NCBI RefSeq assembly: GCF_016125515.1
Contig: NZ_WGLO01000010.1
Location: 124,001-188,000, forward strand
Reading direction: 5' to 3'
From: Hyphomonas sp.
GTDB lineage: Bacteria; Pseudomonadota; Alphaproteobacteria; Caulobacterales; Hyphomonadaceae
Length of the DNA stretch: 64,000 nt
Part shown: positions 37,743 to 47,500 of the stretch, piece after piece
Position numbering within the stretch: the first letter of the stretch is position 1
Layout of the letters: each line of letters begins with the position of its first letter
Notes under the pieces: generated by a model
Databases searched by the model: none
Told to the model about the DNA's origin: nothing
What the model saw: only the letters and a program-made list of their open reading frames with translations
Program-made: the position numbers and the translations under genes

Positions 37743-38741
37743 ATGAGCAGCGCAAAATATGATGTGGTCGGTCTCGGCAACGCCATCGTGGACATCCTGG
37801 CCATCGCCGACGACGCCTTCCTCGCCGATCTGGGCATCGAGAAAGACGCGATGCAGCTGATCGAGGAGCCGCGCGCCCAGCAGCTGACCGAACTAGCCCG
37901 TAACCCCGTCATCACCTCCGGCGGCTCCGGCGCCAACACGATTGCCGGCCTCGCCAGCTTCGGTGGCTCGGCCGGCTATATCGGCAAGATCGCGGACGAT
38001 GAACTCGGCCACCAGTTCATGCGCGAGATGATGGCGACCGGCGTGCCCTTCCATACCCGCCCGCTGACCCATGGACCGGCCACCGCCCGCTCGATCATCT
38101 TTGTGACTGAGGATGGCCACCGCAGCATGAACACCTTCCTTGGCGCCTCGGTGCTTTTCTCGAAAGACGATGTCGATACGACGATGGTCCGTAATGGTCA
38201 GATCCTCTATCTGGAGGGCTACCTGTTCGACAAGGAAGAGGCGAAGACGGCCTTCGTCCATGCTGCCGAGATCGCAAAGGCGGCGGGCCGCAAGGTGGCC
38301 GTGACGATGTCGGACAGTTTCTGTGTCGACCGTCATCGGGCGAGCTTCCGCCAGCTGGTGAGGGGGTTTGCCGACATCGTGTTCGCCAATGAGGCCGAAC
38401 TGCTGTCGCTGTACGAGACTTCGGATTTCGACGCGGCCCTGTCCGCCCTGCATGCCGATTGCGCGGTGGCCGCTGTCACACGCAGTGCCAAGGGCTCGGT
38501 GGTGATCGGGGAGGGCGAGCCGATTGTGGTGGCCGCCGAGCCGGTGAAGAAGGTGGTCGATACGACCGGCGCGGGCGATCAGTATGCGGCGGGCTTCCTG
38601 TTCGGCCTCGCGCGGGGCCTGCCGCTGGCGACCTGTGCTCGGCTAGGCCATATCGCGGCCGCAGAAGTCATCTCGCATTTCGGTCCGCGCCCGGAGCAAT
38701 CCTATAAAGCGCTGGCCGAGGCGGCCGGTATTTACGTCTAA
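37743..38741 (+). CDS. Adenosine kinase-like PfkB family kinase
   Basis: A 332-residue PfkB/ribokinase-family enzyme. The ATP/anion-hole motif DTTGAGDQYAAGF with catalytic Asp and the N-terminal GLGNAIVDILAIADD are clear; GGSGANTIAGLASFGG is the substrate lid. Sequence character fits bacterial adenosine kinases more than sugar kinases. The start ATG at 37743 follows a weak AAGGGAACGAGCAGGC region. Convergent overlap of 4 bases with the isomerase gene. Confidence 0.87.
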   Translation: MSSAKYDVVGLGNAIVDILAIADDAFLADLGIEKDAMQLIEEPRAQQLTELARNPVITSGGSGANTIAGLASFGGSAGYIGKIADDELGHQFMREMMATGVPFHTRPLTHGPATARSIIFVTEDGHRSMNTFLGASVLFSKDDVDTTMVRNGQILYLEGYLFDKEEAKTAFVHAAEIAKAAGRKVAVTMSDSFCVDRHRASFRQLVRGFADIVFANEAELLSLYETSDFDAALSALHADCAVAAVTRSAKGSVVIGEGEPIVVAAEPVKKVVDTTGAGDQYAAGFLFGLARGLPLATCARLGHIAAAEVISHFGPRPEQSYKALAEAAGIYV

Positions 38742-39328
38742 GAGAGCGCCCGCTCCACATAGTCCAGACGGTCATGACCAAAGAACAGATCGTCCTCGAC
38801 GAAGAAGCTCGGCGCACCGAAGACGCCGCGTGAGATCGCCTCGTCCGTTGTGGCTTTCAGCTTTTCCTTGTTGGCCGGATCGGTCGCGAGCTGTGCAATG
38901 ACGGCGGGGTCGAACCCGTTCGCCTCGCACAGCGCGCCTACCTGCGCCATGTCGCCCAGATCCACCGGATCCGGCCGGCCCCAGCCGGCGTTGAACAGGG
39001 TGATCACGAAGCGGCGCTGTTCGGCCTTGTCGGTCATGCCCGTGGTTGCGCGCAAGACGGCCAGCGTGTTGATGGGGAAGGCGGGGTTCATGTGCATCGG
39101 GATGCCGATATGCGCGGCGCAGCGTTGCAGGTCCCGGGCGAGGTATTTCCCCTTGGCGGGCACAGTGCCGGGGGGCTTGTTGCCGGTGCCCTGCATGACG
39201 CCGCCAAGGAACATCGGCCGCAGCAGCATTTCCTTGCCGGTGCGCGCCTCGACACCCAGCGCCACTGGCATGGCAAGATAGGCTGTGGGGCTTGTGTAAT
39301 CGAAGAAAAACTCGAAGAAATCAGCCAT
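38738..39328 (-). CDS. 2-hydroxychromene-2-carboxylate isomerase family protein (GST-kappa/DsbA fold)
   Basis: A 196-residue thioredoxin-fold protein. The active-site segment FDYTSPTAYLA, with Ser in place of the DsbA Cys pair, and the C-terminal GVFGAPSFFVEDDLFFGHDRLDYVE are diagnostic of the isomerase NahD/GST-kappa family, which uses glutathione. In naphthalene degraders it isomerises 2-hydroxychromene-2-carboxylate; here the substrate is open. It faces the HxlR regulator gene across 60 bases and may be its target. Confidence 0.88.
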   Translation of the reverse strand: MADFFEFFFDYTSPTAYLAMPVALGVEARTGKEMLLRPMFLGGVMQGTGNKPPGTVPAKGKYLARDLQRCAAHIGIPMHMNPAFPINTLAVLRATTGMTDKAEQRRFVITLFNAGWGRPDPVDLGDMAQVGALCEANGFDPAVIAQLATDPANKEKLKATTDEAISRGVFGAPSFFVEDDLFFGHDRLDYVERALS

Positions 39329-39388
39329 GGCCCTGTTCCCTGCGTTTTGTTTTGGAACTTATTGCAAACTGGTTTAGAGGTGTCACGC

Positions 39389-39727
39389 ATGAAATGGTCA
39401 GAACTCTCGGATAACTGGTGCCCCGTCGCCCGGACCCTCTCTGTGGTGGGGGACCGGTGGACGCTGCTGATCCTGCGCGATGCCTATCTGGGCAAATCGA
39501 AGTTCGAGGAGTTTGCCGAGTCCAGCGGGATGACGCGCCATATCCTGGCCGAGCGGCTGAAGCGCCTCGTGGAAGAGGGCGTGCTCGAACGCCGGCTCTA
39601 TTCCAGCGCGCCCAAGCGCTACAACTATGTCCTGACCGATAAGGGCGAGGAACTCCGCCCGGCCCTGCGCATCATGAAGGACTGGGGCAAGAAACATATG
39701 CCCGTGCGCCGCGAGGCGAAGGCTTGA
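39389..39727 (+). CDS. HxlR family transcriptional regulator
   Basis: A 112-residue winged-helix regulator. NWCPVARTLSVVGDRWTLLILRDAYLG, followed by FEEFAESSGMTRHILAERLKRLVEEGVLER, is the HxlR/DUF24 signature. The Cys at residue 11, in the NWCPV position, corresponds to the redox- or quinone-sensing Cys of YodB/QorR/HypR proteins. The ATG at 39389 is used; a GTG at 39380 would add three residues. Divergent from the isomerase gene. Confidence 0.9.
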   Translation: MKWSELSDNWCPVARTLSVVGDRWTLLILRDAYLGKSKFEEFAESSGMTRHILAERLKRLVEEGVLERRLYSSAPKRYNYVLTDKGEELRPALRIMKDWGKKHMPVRREAKA

Positions 39728-39751
39728 GGCCTCGCCCAAAGAGACATAATC

Positions 39752-41059
39752 TCAAAGAATGAACTTCGACAGGTCCGCGTCGCCCGCGAGCGTGCCGACC
39801 TTTTCGTCGACATGGGCGGCGGTGATGGTGAAGATCTCGCCGGCCTTGTCCGGTGCGTCGAAGCTGATCTCGTCCAGCAGGCGTTCCAGCACTGTCTGCA
39901 ATCTCCGTGCACCAATATTCTCGACGGACTTGTTCACCGCTTCGGCGAGGTCTGCCAGACGGTCCAGCGCCGCGTCCTCAAAGACAAGTGTCACGTTTTC
40001 AGCCGCCATCAGCGCTTGGTATTGTTTGATCAGACTGGCTTCGGGCTCCACCATGATCCGGCGAAGGTCGTCGCGGGTGAGCGCGTCCAGTTCGACGCGG
40101 ATCGGCAGGCGTCCTTGCAGTTCGGGCAGCAGGTCCGATGGCTTGGATACGTGGAAGGCGCCTGACGCGATAAAGAGAATATGATCCGTCTTCACCGCGC
40201 CGCGTTTGGTGGAAACGGTCGTTCCCTCGATCAGCGGCAGCAGGTCGCGCTGCACGCCTTCGCGGCTGACATCTGCGCCGCCGCGATCCTTGCGGGCAGC
40301 GATCTTATCGATCTCGTCGAGGAAGACGATACCATCCTCTTCGACCGCGGCGAGCGCCTCGCGCACCACGGCGTCTTCATCGACCAGCTTGTCGGCTTCC
40401 TCGGTCAGCAGCGGCTTGTAGGCGTCCTTGACGGTCGTCCGTACACGCTTCGTTTTGCCGCCCATCGCCTTGCCGAGCATTTCGGACAGGTTGATCATGC
40501 TCATCGAGCCCTGCTGGCCGGGCAGGTCGAACATCTGCATCGGGTTGCTGCCGGATTCGGAAAAGTCGATGTCGACGTCCTTGTCGTCGAGTTCGCCGGC
40601 GCGCAGCTTCCTCCGGAAGACTTCGCGCGTCGAGCTTTGTGCTTCCTCGCCGACCAGCGCGTCCAGCAGGCGCTCTTCGGCCTTGTCCTGCGCTGCCTTG
40701 CTGACCGCGGCGCGCTTCTGCTCGCGCACCATGTTGACGGCCGCTTCCACGAGATCGCGCACGATCTGCTCGACGTCCCGGCCGACATAACCGACTTCGG
40801 TGAATTTCGTCGCCTCGACCTTCAGGAAGGGCGCGTTGGCGAGCCGGGCGAGGCGGCGGGCGACTTCCGTCTTGCCGACACCGGTCGGCCCGATCATCAG
40901 GATATTCTTCGGGGTGATCTCGCCGCGCAGGCTTTCCGGGGCTTGCTTGCGCCGCCACCGGTTGCGCAGCGCGATGGCGACCGCGCGTTTGGCGGCGTTC
41001 TGGCCAACGATGTGGCGGTCGAGTTCGGCAACGATTTCGCGGGGGGTAAGCTGGGTCAT
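39752..41059 (-). CDS. hslU: ATP-dependent protease ATPase subunit HslU
   Basis: A 435-residue AAA+ unfoldase of the HslUV (ClpYQ) protease. Walker [19 protein letters not shown] and Walker [17 protein letters not shown] flank the intermediate I-domain. The C-terminal SKFIL tail, which docks into HslV, is intact, so the subunit looks functional. Unusually, it is separated from hslV by a gene for a multi-pass membrane protein. Confidence 0.97.
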   Translation of the reverse strand: MTQLTPREIVAELDRHIVGQNAAKRAVAIALRNRWRRKQAPESLRGEITPKNILMIGPTGVGKTEVARRLARLANAPFLKVEATKFTEVGYVGRDVEQIVRDLVEAAVNMVREQKRAAVSKAAQDKAEERLLDALVGEEAQSSTREVFRRKLRAGELDDKDVDIDFSESGSNPMQMFDLPGQQGSMSMINLSEMLGKAMGGKTKRVRTTVKDAYKPLLTEEADKLVDEDAVVREALAAVEEDGIVFLDEIDKIAARKDRGGADVSREGVQRDLLPLIEGTTVSTKRGAVKTDHILFIASGAFHVSKPSDLLPELQGRLPIRVELDALTRDDLRRIMVEPEASLIKQYQALMAAENVTLVFEDAALDRLADLAEAVNKSVENIGARRLQTVLERLLDEISFDAPDKAGEIFTITAAHVDEKVGTLAGDADLSKFIL

Positions 41060-41142
41060 GAAAGGGCTCGGATTGATATCGAAAAGTCCATAAATCGGGA
41101 GGGGCTACGCGGCCGGTTTGTGGACAGTTTCTGGGCGGTTTT

Positions 41143-42264
41143 TCAGGCCGGCTCGGGCGGGAAAATTCGGGCGGCGATCCCGGTCTTCGGCATCCAGCCC
41201 AGCACCCAGCGCCGAGCCGAATGCCAGCCGCCGCCCAGCGCGATGATGCCGGTGCCGAGCAGGAGCGTGGTGGCGATGAACGTGTTCATGCCGCCGCCGC
41301 CCACGGCCTCGACGACCTGGCCGAGCGCCAGCCAGAAGCTGAGGAGGCTGGAGACGACGAGCGCCCGACGGTTGAGCGCCAGCGACAGGAAGCCCAGCCC
41401 CACGAGGCAGGCGAGTAAGGTCATCGCTTCAGGTGTGCTGGGCGTCGCAGTCGGAGCGCCCATGACAATGCCGCGCAGGCCGAGGATGATCTGCGGCGCT
41501 GCCGCGACGTGCAACCAAAATGCATTGTCCGACAGGCGGGTGATGCGGCCGGGATCCTGCTGGTCGAACCAGATCGCGGCGGCCAGCGTGGCAAAGCCGA
41601 TGAGTACCGACAGCAGGCCGCCGATGACGAGGCCCGCACTGCCGAAGAAACCGGCGAAGGTGTAGGCGGCCGCGGCGGTCGAGACCGCCATCAGGAACAT
41701 GCAGAAGGGTAGGCGGAAGCGCAGCCAGGCGACCAGCGCCGCGCCGCCGCAACCGAGGAAGGTGCTGATCCCGGTATTGCCCAGCGTCTCCCAGGCCTGG
41801 CTCAGGCTGCTGACGGTTTCGGGATTGGCGCCGGTCAGGCCGCTCAGCAGCATTCCGACCGACAGGCCGGAATACAGGGTGAAGACCGAGACGGCGGCCA
41901 TGGTCGGCAGGAGCATCCGGCGGCGGCCGCCGAAATACTCGGCCAGCAACCACATCACGCCGGCGACCGGCATCAGGATGACCGCCCCGAAGGCGCCGGC
42001 ATTACCGCCGGTGACCATCGACCAGAACTTCGGACCGAAGAAGAGGCCGGTGATTCCGGTCAGGCCCATCGCGAGGATGACGATGCCGATGGTGATGAAG
42101 ATGTCGTTGAAATTGTTGAGGAAGCGCAGGTTCTCGTCCGTGGCGACCGCGGTGCGCGGGTCGCGGATTGCGCGGCTGGCGAGGAAGGCTTCAAGGCGCG
42201 TGGCCTGATCGCGGGTGAGGATGCCCGCCTCGACGGCGGCGCGGATGTCGGACGGCTCAAACAT
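41143..42264 (-). CDS. Multi-pass membrane protein of unknown function, between hslV and hslU
   Basis: A 373-residue protein with about ten hydrophobic segments after a short helical N-terminal region ([20 protein letters not shown]). The N-terminus resembles the DUF2157-type start of putative membrane sensors, but I cannot assign a family firmly. Its start overlaps the 3' end of hslV by 8 bases, and hslU begins 83 bases after its stop, so it is likely cotranscribed with the protease genes. No enzymatic motif is visible. Confidence 0.8.
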   Translation of the reverse strand: MFEPSDIRAAVEAGILTRDQATRLEAFLASRAIRDPRTAVATDENLRFLNNFNDIFITIGIVILAMGLTGITGLFFGPKFWSMVTGGNAGAFGAVILMPVAGVMWLLAEYFGGRRRMLLPTMAAVSVFTLYSGLSVGMLLSGLTGANPETVSSLSQAWETLGNTGISTFLGCGGAALVAWLRFRLPFCMFLMAVSTAAAAYTFAGFFGSAGLVIGGLLSVLIGFATLAAAIWFDQQDPGRITRLSDNAFWLHVAAAPQIILGLRGIVMGAPTATPSTPEAMTLLACLVGLGFLSLALNRRALVVSSLLSFWLALGQVVEAVGGGGMNTFIATTLLLGTGIIALGGGWHSARRWVLGWMPKTGIAARIFPPEPA

Positions 42265-42814
42265 CGAGGGTTTCCATAGTGAAGTGCGCGTTGGTGTACA
42301 CGCAGATGTCGGCCGCGATCTCCATCGCCTTGCGGCCGATCACCTCGGCATCCTGTTCGTATTCATAAAGGCCCCGCGCCGCCGAGAGGGCAAAATTGCC
42401 GCCCGAGCCGATGGCGACCACCGGATGCTCGGGCTCCAGCACATCGCCGGCGCCGGTGATGACCAGAGTGCTGGTCTTGTCGGCCACGATCAGCAGGGCT
42501 TCGAGCTTCTGGAGGTAGCGTTCGGTGCGCCAGTCCTTCGCCAATTCGACCGCTGCGCGCTGCAGCTGGCCGGGGAAGCGCTCCAGTTTCTGTTCGAGCC
42601 GCTCGAACAGGGTAAACGCATCGGCGGTGGCGCCTGCGAAGCCGGCGAGGATCTTGCCGTCGGCGATTCGACGCACCTTGCGGGCGTTGCCCTTCATGAT
42701 GGTGGCCCCCATCGAGACCTGGCCGTCTGAGAGCATCACGATCTTGTTGCCCTTGCGCACGGCGAGTACGGTCGTGCCATGCCAGCCCAGGCCGGAATTT
42801 TCTTGCGTTGTCAT
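42257..42814 (-). CDS. hslV: ATP-dependent protease subunit HslV
   Basis: A 185-residue threonine protease, the proteolytic core of HslUV. After a short propeptide ending in GWHG comes the mature N-terminal Thr ([20 protein letters not shown]); Lys in the fold and [13 protein letters not shown] are conserved. The internal ATG at 42812-42814 is preferred, since 12 upstream residues of frame are not family-like. The conserved AGDGQVTLG motif reads LSDGQVSMG here. Its promoter region faces the pst operon. Confidence 0.95.
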   Translation of the reverse strand: MTTQENSGLGWHGTTVLAVRKGNKIVMLSDGQVSMGATIMKGNARKVRRIADGKILAGFAGATADAFTLFERLEQKLERFPGQLQRAAVELAKDWRTERYLQKLEALLIVADKTSTLVITGAGDVLEPEHPVVAIGSGGNFALSAARGLYEYEQDAEVIGRKAMEIAADICVYTNAHFTMETLDV

Positions 42815-42883
42815 GGGTCTGAAAGTGGGGGAGTTGCGTATTTTACGCAAGGGACTGCAGCGGTATGCGGAATTGTGACGTTA

Positions 42884-42901
42884 CTGTCACATAACTGTCG
42901 C
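42884..42901 (+). promoter_or_regulatory. Pho box upstream of pstC
   Basis: Direct repeat CTGTCAC-ATAA-CTGTCGC, close to the E. coli Pho-box consensus (CTGTCAT twice, 11-base period). A third, weaker repeat TTGTGAC lies 11 bases further upstream at 42873-42879. A TTTTAT -10-like element follows at 42909-42914. It indicates PhoB activation under phosphate starvation. Confidence 0.85.
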
Positions 42902-42944
42902 ACGCTGCTTTTATGGGGTCACTTAAGTGGCCACAGGGTTCGTC

Positions 42945-44360
42945 ATGTTGCAACAGCTTGGCCAACTGCCGATGGGCTGGCTGCTGATCGCGCTGATCGC
43001 AGTTTTCGGTTCTGCAGCTTTCTTCCTCGGGCGTACCCGCGCGGAGCGTCTGCTTGAGACGTCGATCGGGCGGATGCATTCGCGCCCCAATTATCACGGT
43101 TACTACGTGGCGATGTGCACCGTTGTGCCTGTGCTGCTGATCGCCGTAGCCTACGCCATCTTCGCCGACGACCTCACGCGCAGCCAGCTGACGCGCGAAC
43201 TGCCGTCCTCTTTCGACCGCCTTTCGGCGCCCGAACTGCAAAGCTATCTCGACTCGGTACGCATGGCCGCTGGCACCGCCGCCAGCAGCGGGGCCGACCG
43301 GGTGTTCCAGGCGATCACCAACCGCTATCTCGAACTGCGCGGCTTCGTGAATGCGGCGACGCTGGTGTTGCTTGGCGCGCTGGCCGCCATTGGCATCTTC
43401 TGGTCGCAGAGCCGTCTTCGGCCGGACTTCCGCGCCCGCGCGCTGGTCGAGAACGGCATGCAACTGGTGCTGTTCCTGTGCGCCGGCGTGGCGATTGCGA
43501 CGACGGCCGGCATCGTCTTTTCTCTGCTGTATGAAAGCCTCCTGTTCTTCCAGAAGGTTTCGGCCTGGGACTTCCTGACCGGCACACGCTGGAACGCGCA
43601 GACCAATGCCGAGTTTGGCGCACTGCCGCTGTTCTTCGGCACGTTCATGATCGCGCTGATCGCCATGCTCGTCGCGGCGCCGATCGGCCTGTTCTCGGCA
43701 ATCTTCCTGTCGGAATATGCCTCACCCAAGGCGCGCGGCTGGATCAAGCCGGTGCTGGAAATCCTCGCCGGCATCCCGACCGTGGTCTACGGCTTCTTCG
43801 CGCTGCTTGTGGTGGCTCCGGCCGTCCGCCAGCTGGCGATCTGGATCAACGAGCTGATCATCCAGGTGGGCCTTTCGAGCGAACCGGTGCTGGCCGCGCA
43901 GCCGACGAGTGCGCTCGCGGCAGGGCTCGTGATGGGCATCATGGTGATTCCGTTCGTGTCCTCGCTGTCTGATGACGTGATCAACGCGGTGCCGCAGACC
44001 CTGCGCGATGCGGCGTACGCGCTGGGCGCGACCAAGTCCGAGACCGTGAAACAGGTTGTCGTGCCGGCGGCGCTGCCGGGCATCATCGCTGCGCTGCTGC
44101 TGGCAGTGTCGCGCGCCATCGGCGAGACAATGATCGTGGTGATGGCGGCGGGCAAGAGCGCGCGCATCTCGATGGACCCGACCTCGGACCTCACGACGAT
44201 CACGGTGCAAATCGTATCGCTGATGACCGGCGAAACCGGGTTTGACGATCCGAAAACCCTGTCGGCCTTCGCCTTGGGCCTTGTCCTGTTCGCTGTGACC
44301 CTCGCGTTCAACGTCGTCGCCCTGCGCGTCGTGAAGAAGTACCGTGAAAAATATGACTGA
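42945..44360 (+). CDS. pstC: Phosphate ABC transporter permease PstC
   Basis: A 471-residue permease. The ABC-permease coupling segment is in the C-terminal half (TLRDAAYALGATKSETVKQVVVPAALPG), with six core helices there; the N-terminal half adds helices and a periplasmic segment. I chose the ATG at 42945 (AGGG 6 bases upstream). A GTG at 42927 is possible, but it lies almost at the predicted transcription start. PstS, the periplasmic phosphate binder, is not in this operon or window. Next gene overlaps its stop. Confidence 0.95.
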   Translation: MLQQLGQLPMGWLLIALIAVFGSAAFFLGRTRAERLLETSIGRMHSRPNYHGYYVAMCTVVPVLLIAVAYAIFADDLTRSQLTRELPSSFDRLSAPELQSYLDSVRMAAGTAASSGADRVFQAITNRYLELRGFVNAATLVLLGALAAIGIFWSQSRLRPDFRARALVENGMQLVLFLCAGVAIATTAGIVFSLLYESLLFFQKVSAWDFLTGTRWNAQTNAEFGALPLFFGTFMIALIAMLVAAPIGLFSAIFLSEYASPKARGWIKPVLEILAGIPTVVYGFFALLVVAPAVRQLAIWINELIIQVGLSSEPVLAAQPTSALAAGLVMGIMVIPFVSSLSDDVINAVPQTLRDAAYALGATKSETVKQVVVPAALPGIIAALLLAVSRAIGETMIVVMAAGKSARISMDPTSDLTTITVQIVSLMTGETGFDDPKTLSAFALGLVLFAVTLAFNVVALRVVKKYREKYD

Positions 44361-45933
44361 CAAAGCGCGCTCCCCGATCACCAGCGCGGCTGCGGCCAAG
44401 CACCTCAAGCGCCGGCGCGCCGCCGACGGGCGCTTCCGCTATTACGGACTTACCGCGATCCTCACCGCGCTCGGCGCGCTGGCCGTGCTGGCAGTGTCCA
44501 TCGGGTCGCAGGCGCTTTCTGCCGCGACCTACAATGTCGTGCGCTATGACATCACACTCGATCCCGCCGTCGTGGCGCCGGAAGGCAAGAGCCGGCCGGC
44601 GGACATCTCGCGCAATGTGGAAGGCTTCTACAGCCTCATCCGCGACAACCTGCTGGACACGTTCCCGGAAGCCCAGGAAGACCGGGTGCTGCGGCGCGAG
44701 CTGTCGGACTTCGTGACCCGCCTGGCGGTCCTGCCGACAGCGCGCCTGGTGGCGAAGAACCCTGAGCTGATCGGCAGCCAAATCACCGTGACGGCGCCGC
44801 TCAACGACGACCTCGACCTCTACCTGAAGGGCGGCGGCGTGCGCGAGCGCAAGATCAGGACGGGCCTCATCGCATCGGTACAAGCCGGCGCGGAAGGGAC
44901 CTATGCCCTGCAGGGCGCCGGCGCCTTCGACAAGCTGATTGCAGGCCTCACCGTCGCCGGTGAAGGCCGCGCGACAGACGCGGTGCAGATGGACGTGCTG
45001 CTCACCTCGGGCGCTTCCACCGGACGCCTCACCAGCATCACGCCGGGCGCCGCGACGATGGAACTGCTGACCGGCAAGGCTGAGGATTTCACCAACGACC
45101 GTCCGACCGCGCGGATCATCCTGTCGCCGGAAAGCGAGCGCACGATTTCTGACCGCCAGATCGCCTGGACACTGGCGCTGAAGGACATGGGCCGGATCAA
45201 GCGCGAGCCGCGCTGGACCCTGCTGACCAATTCCGACAGCACCTATCCGGAACTCGCCGGCGGCCTGTCGGCGATTGTCGGCTCGCTGCTGACGATGCTG
45301 GTGACCGCGCTGGTCGCGATGCCGATCGGCGTGCTGGCAGCGGTCTATCTGGAGGAATTCGCGCCGCGCAACCGTGTGACCGAATTCATCGAGGTGAACA
45401 TCAACAACCTCGCCGCCGTACCGTCGATCGTGTTCGGCCTTCTGGGCGCGGCGTTGTACATCAACTTCCTGGGAATGCCGCGATCTGCGCCGCTGGTCGG
45501 CGGTCTGGTGCTAGCGCTGATGACGTTCCCTGTGGTAATTATTGCGTCGCGCGCCGCGCTGAAGGCGGTGCCGCCTTCGGTTCGCTCGGGCGCGCTGGCC
45601 GTGGGCGCCTCGCAGATGCAAACCGTGTTCCACCATGTGGTGCCGCTGGCCGCACCCGGCATCCTGACCGGCGCCATCCTCGGCATGGCCCGCGCGCTGG
45701 GCGAGACGGCCCCGCTGTTGCTGATCGGCATGGTGGCCTTTGTGGGCGACGTGCCGAAGAGCCCGATGGATGAATCGACGGTGATGCCGGTGCTGATCTT
45801 CAGCTGGTCGAACAATGCAGAAAGGTCGTGGGAACCCTTGACCGCTGCGATGATCGTGATCCTCCTGGCTTTCCTTTTGCTGATGAATGGCCTGGTGGTA
45901 TTCTTGCGGCGTAAATACGAACGGAGATGGTGA
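44353..45933 (+). CDS. pstA: Phosphate ABC transporter permease PstA, with DUF3333 N-terminal domain
   Basis: A permease of about 526 residues. The first helix ([19 protein letters not shown]) is followed by roughly 240 periplasmic residues of the DUF3333 type found in many alphaproteobacterial PstA proteins, then a standard permease domain with the coupling segment [23 protein letters not shown]. It is nearly double the length of E. coli PstA. The start overlaps pstC by 8 bases (ATG 44353; a GTG at 44344 is an alternative). Coupled to pstB by TGATG. Confidence 0.93.
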   Translation: MTDKARSPITSAAAAKHLKRRRAADGRFRYYGLTAILTALGALAVLAVSIGSQALSAATYNVVRYDITLDPAVVAPEGKSRPADISRNVEGFYSLIRDNLLDTFPEAQEDRVLRRELSDFVTRLAVLPTARLVAKNPELIGSQITVTAPLNDDLDLYLKGGGVRERKIRTGLIASVQAGAEGTYALQGAGAFDKLIAGLTVAGEGRATDAVQMDVLLTSGASTGRLTSITPGAATMELLTGKAEDFTNDRPTARIILSPESERTISDRQIAWTLALKDMGRIKREPRWTLLTNSDSTYPELAGGLSAIVGSLLTMLVTALVAMPIGVLAAVYLEEFAPRNRVTEFIEVNINNLAAVPSIVFGLLGAALYINFLGMPRSAPLVGGLVLALMTFPVVIIASRAALKAVPPSVRSGALAVGASQMQTVFHHVVPLAAPGILTGAILGMARALGETAPLLLIGMVAFVGDVPKSPMDESTVMPVLIFSWSNNAERSWEPLTAAMIVILLAFLLLMNGLVVFLRRKYERRW

Positions 45934-46763
45934 TGGATACGAGCCAGGGCATGTCCCCAGTGGTGGACAACAACCTCACACTGCCGCCGATTGCCGACGC
46001 CGCCGCTGCGCCGCGGATCGATTGCCGGAACATCAAGGTGTTCTATGGCGAGACGCAGGCCATCCATGATGTGTCGATGAGTTTCCCGGACCGCGCGGTG
46101 ACCGCGCTGATCGGCCCGTCGGGTTGCGGCAAATCCACCTTCCTGCGCTGCCTGAACCGGATGAACGACACGATCGAGAATTGCCGGGTCGAGGGCCAGA
46201 TTCTGATGGACGGCGAGAACATCAACGACGCCGATGTCGACCCCGTGCTGCTGCGTTCGCGCGTCGGCATGGTGTTCCAGAAGCCGAACCCTTTCCCGAA
46301 ATCGATCTATGACAACATCGCCTACGGTCCGCGGATCCACGGCCTTGCCAATGGCCGGGAAGACCTCGACGCCATCGTGGAGAAAAGCCTGCGTCGCGCC
46401 GGTCTCTGGGATGAAGTGAAGGATCGCCTTATGGCGCCCGGCACCGGCCTGTCGGGCGGCCAGCAGCAGCGCCTGTGCATTGCGCGCGCGATTGCGGTCC
46501 AGCCGGAAGTCATCCTGATGGACGAGCCGTGCTCGGCCCTTGACCCGATCGCCACGGCGCGGATCGAGGAACTGATCGACGAGCTGCGCAACCGCTACTG
46601 CATCGTGATCGTGACCCACTCGATGCAGCAGGCAGCCCGCGTGTCGCAGCGCACGGCCTTCTTCCACCTCGGAAACCTTGTCGAACTTGGCGATACGAGC
46701 CAGATCTTCACCAATCCGCGCGAGAAGCGCACCGAAGACTACATCACCGGCCGGTTCGGCTGA
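45933..46763 (+). CDS. pstB: Phosphate ABC transporter ATP-binding protein
   Basis: A 276-residue ABC ATPase with Walker [10 protein letters not shown], signature LSGGQQQR and Walker [14 protein letters not shown]. The His loop is [12 protein letters not shown]. Start at ATG 45933 (GGAG 6 bases upstream; an ATG at 45927 is too close to it), within TGATG that ends pstA. Followed by phoU after 11 bases. Confidence 0.97.
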   Translation: MDTSQGMSPVVDNNLTLPPIADAAAAPRIDCRNIKVFYGETQAIHDVSMSFPDRAVTALIGPSGCGKSTFLRCLNRMNDTIENCRVEGQILMDGENINDADVDPVLLRSRVGMVFQKPNPFPKSIYDNIAYGPRIHGLANGREDLDAIVEKSLRRAGLWDEVKDRLMAPGTGLSGGQQQRLCIARAIAVQPEVILMDEPCSALDPIATARIEELIDELRNRYCIVIVTHSMQQAARVSQRTAFFHLGNLVELGDTSQIFTNPREKRTEDYITGRFG

Positions 46764-46774
46764 GCGAGGACGCC

Positions 46775-47461
46775 ATGTCAGATCATATTGTTTCTGCCTA
46801 TTCGGAAGAACTGGAACGCCTCTCGGCCGACATCATGAAGATGGGCGGCATCGTCGAGACGATGATCGTCGATGCCAGCCGAGCACTGGGCGCGAACGAT
46901 CTCGAACTCGCCAAGGAAGTCGTGCTGCGCGACCCTCTGGTCGACGCTATCGAGGCCGATGCGGAGCGCCAGATCGTGTCGCTGATCGCGCGGCGCCAGC
47001 CGATGGGGCATGACCTGCGCATGATCCTCTCGGCGATGAAGATCTCGAGCGAGCTGGAACGGATCGGTGACCTCGCCAAGAACATCGCCAAGCGCGCCCA
47101 GCGCCTCGACGAGAACGTGAACCCGGAAATGCGCAATGCGATCATCCGCATGTCGCAGCCGGTATCGCGCCAGCTCAACGATGTGCTGAACGCCTACGCC
47201 ACCGCCAATGCCGACAAGGCCAAGGCGGTCTGGTCGTCGGACGACGACATCGACCACCACTACAATTCGGTGTTCCGCGAGATGCTGACCTATCTCGTCG
47301 AAGACCCGCGCCGGATCAGCGCTGGCGCGCATATGCTTTTCATGGCGAAGAACCTGGAGCGGATCGGGGATCACTGCACGAACATCGCTGAGTTCGTTTA
47401 TTACCAGGCTGTCGGGGATTACCTCTCCGAGCTTGAACGGCCGAAACAAAATCAGGTTTGA
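46775..47461 (+). CDS. phoU: Phosphate signalling complex protein PhoU
   Basis: A 228-residue protein with two three-helix PhoU repeats. The metal-binding E/D-rich repeats ELERIGDLAKNIAKRA and NLERIGDHCTNIAEFVYY are both present. PhoU couples PstSCAB to repression of the PhoR kinase when phosphate is plentiful. Between pstB and phoB, 11 and 39 bases apart. Confidence 0.97.
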   Translation: MSDHIVSAYSEELERLSADIMKMGGIVETMIVDASRALGANDLELAKEVVLRDPLVDAIEADAERQIVSLIARRQPMGHDLRMILSAMKISSELERIGDLAKNIAKRAQRLDENVNPEMRNAIIRMSQPVSRQLNDVLNAYATANADKAKAVWSSDDDIDHHYNSVFREMLTYLVEDPRRISAGAHMLFMAKNLERIGDHCTNIAEFVYYQAVGDYLSELERPKQNQV

Positions 47462-47500
47462 GCCCCCGAAGGGCCGCGCCAAAACTCTGGAGCCGACCCC

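Noticed and set aside
40181-41665. 494-codon plus-strand frame across hslU and the membrane-protein gene
   Set aside because: Crosses two well-supported minus-strand genes and shows no domain.
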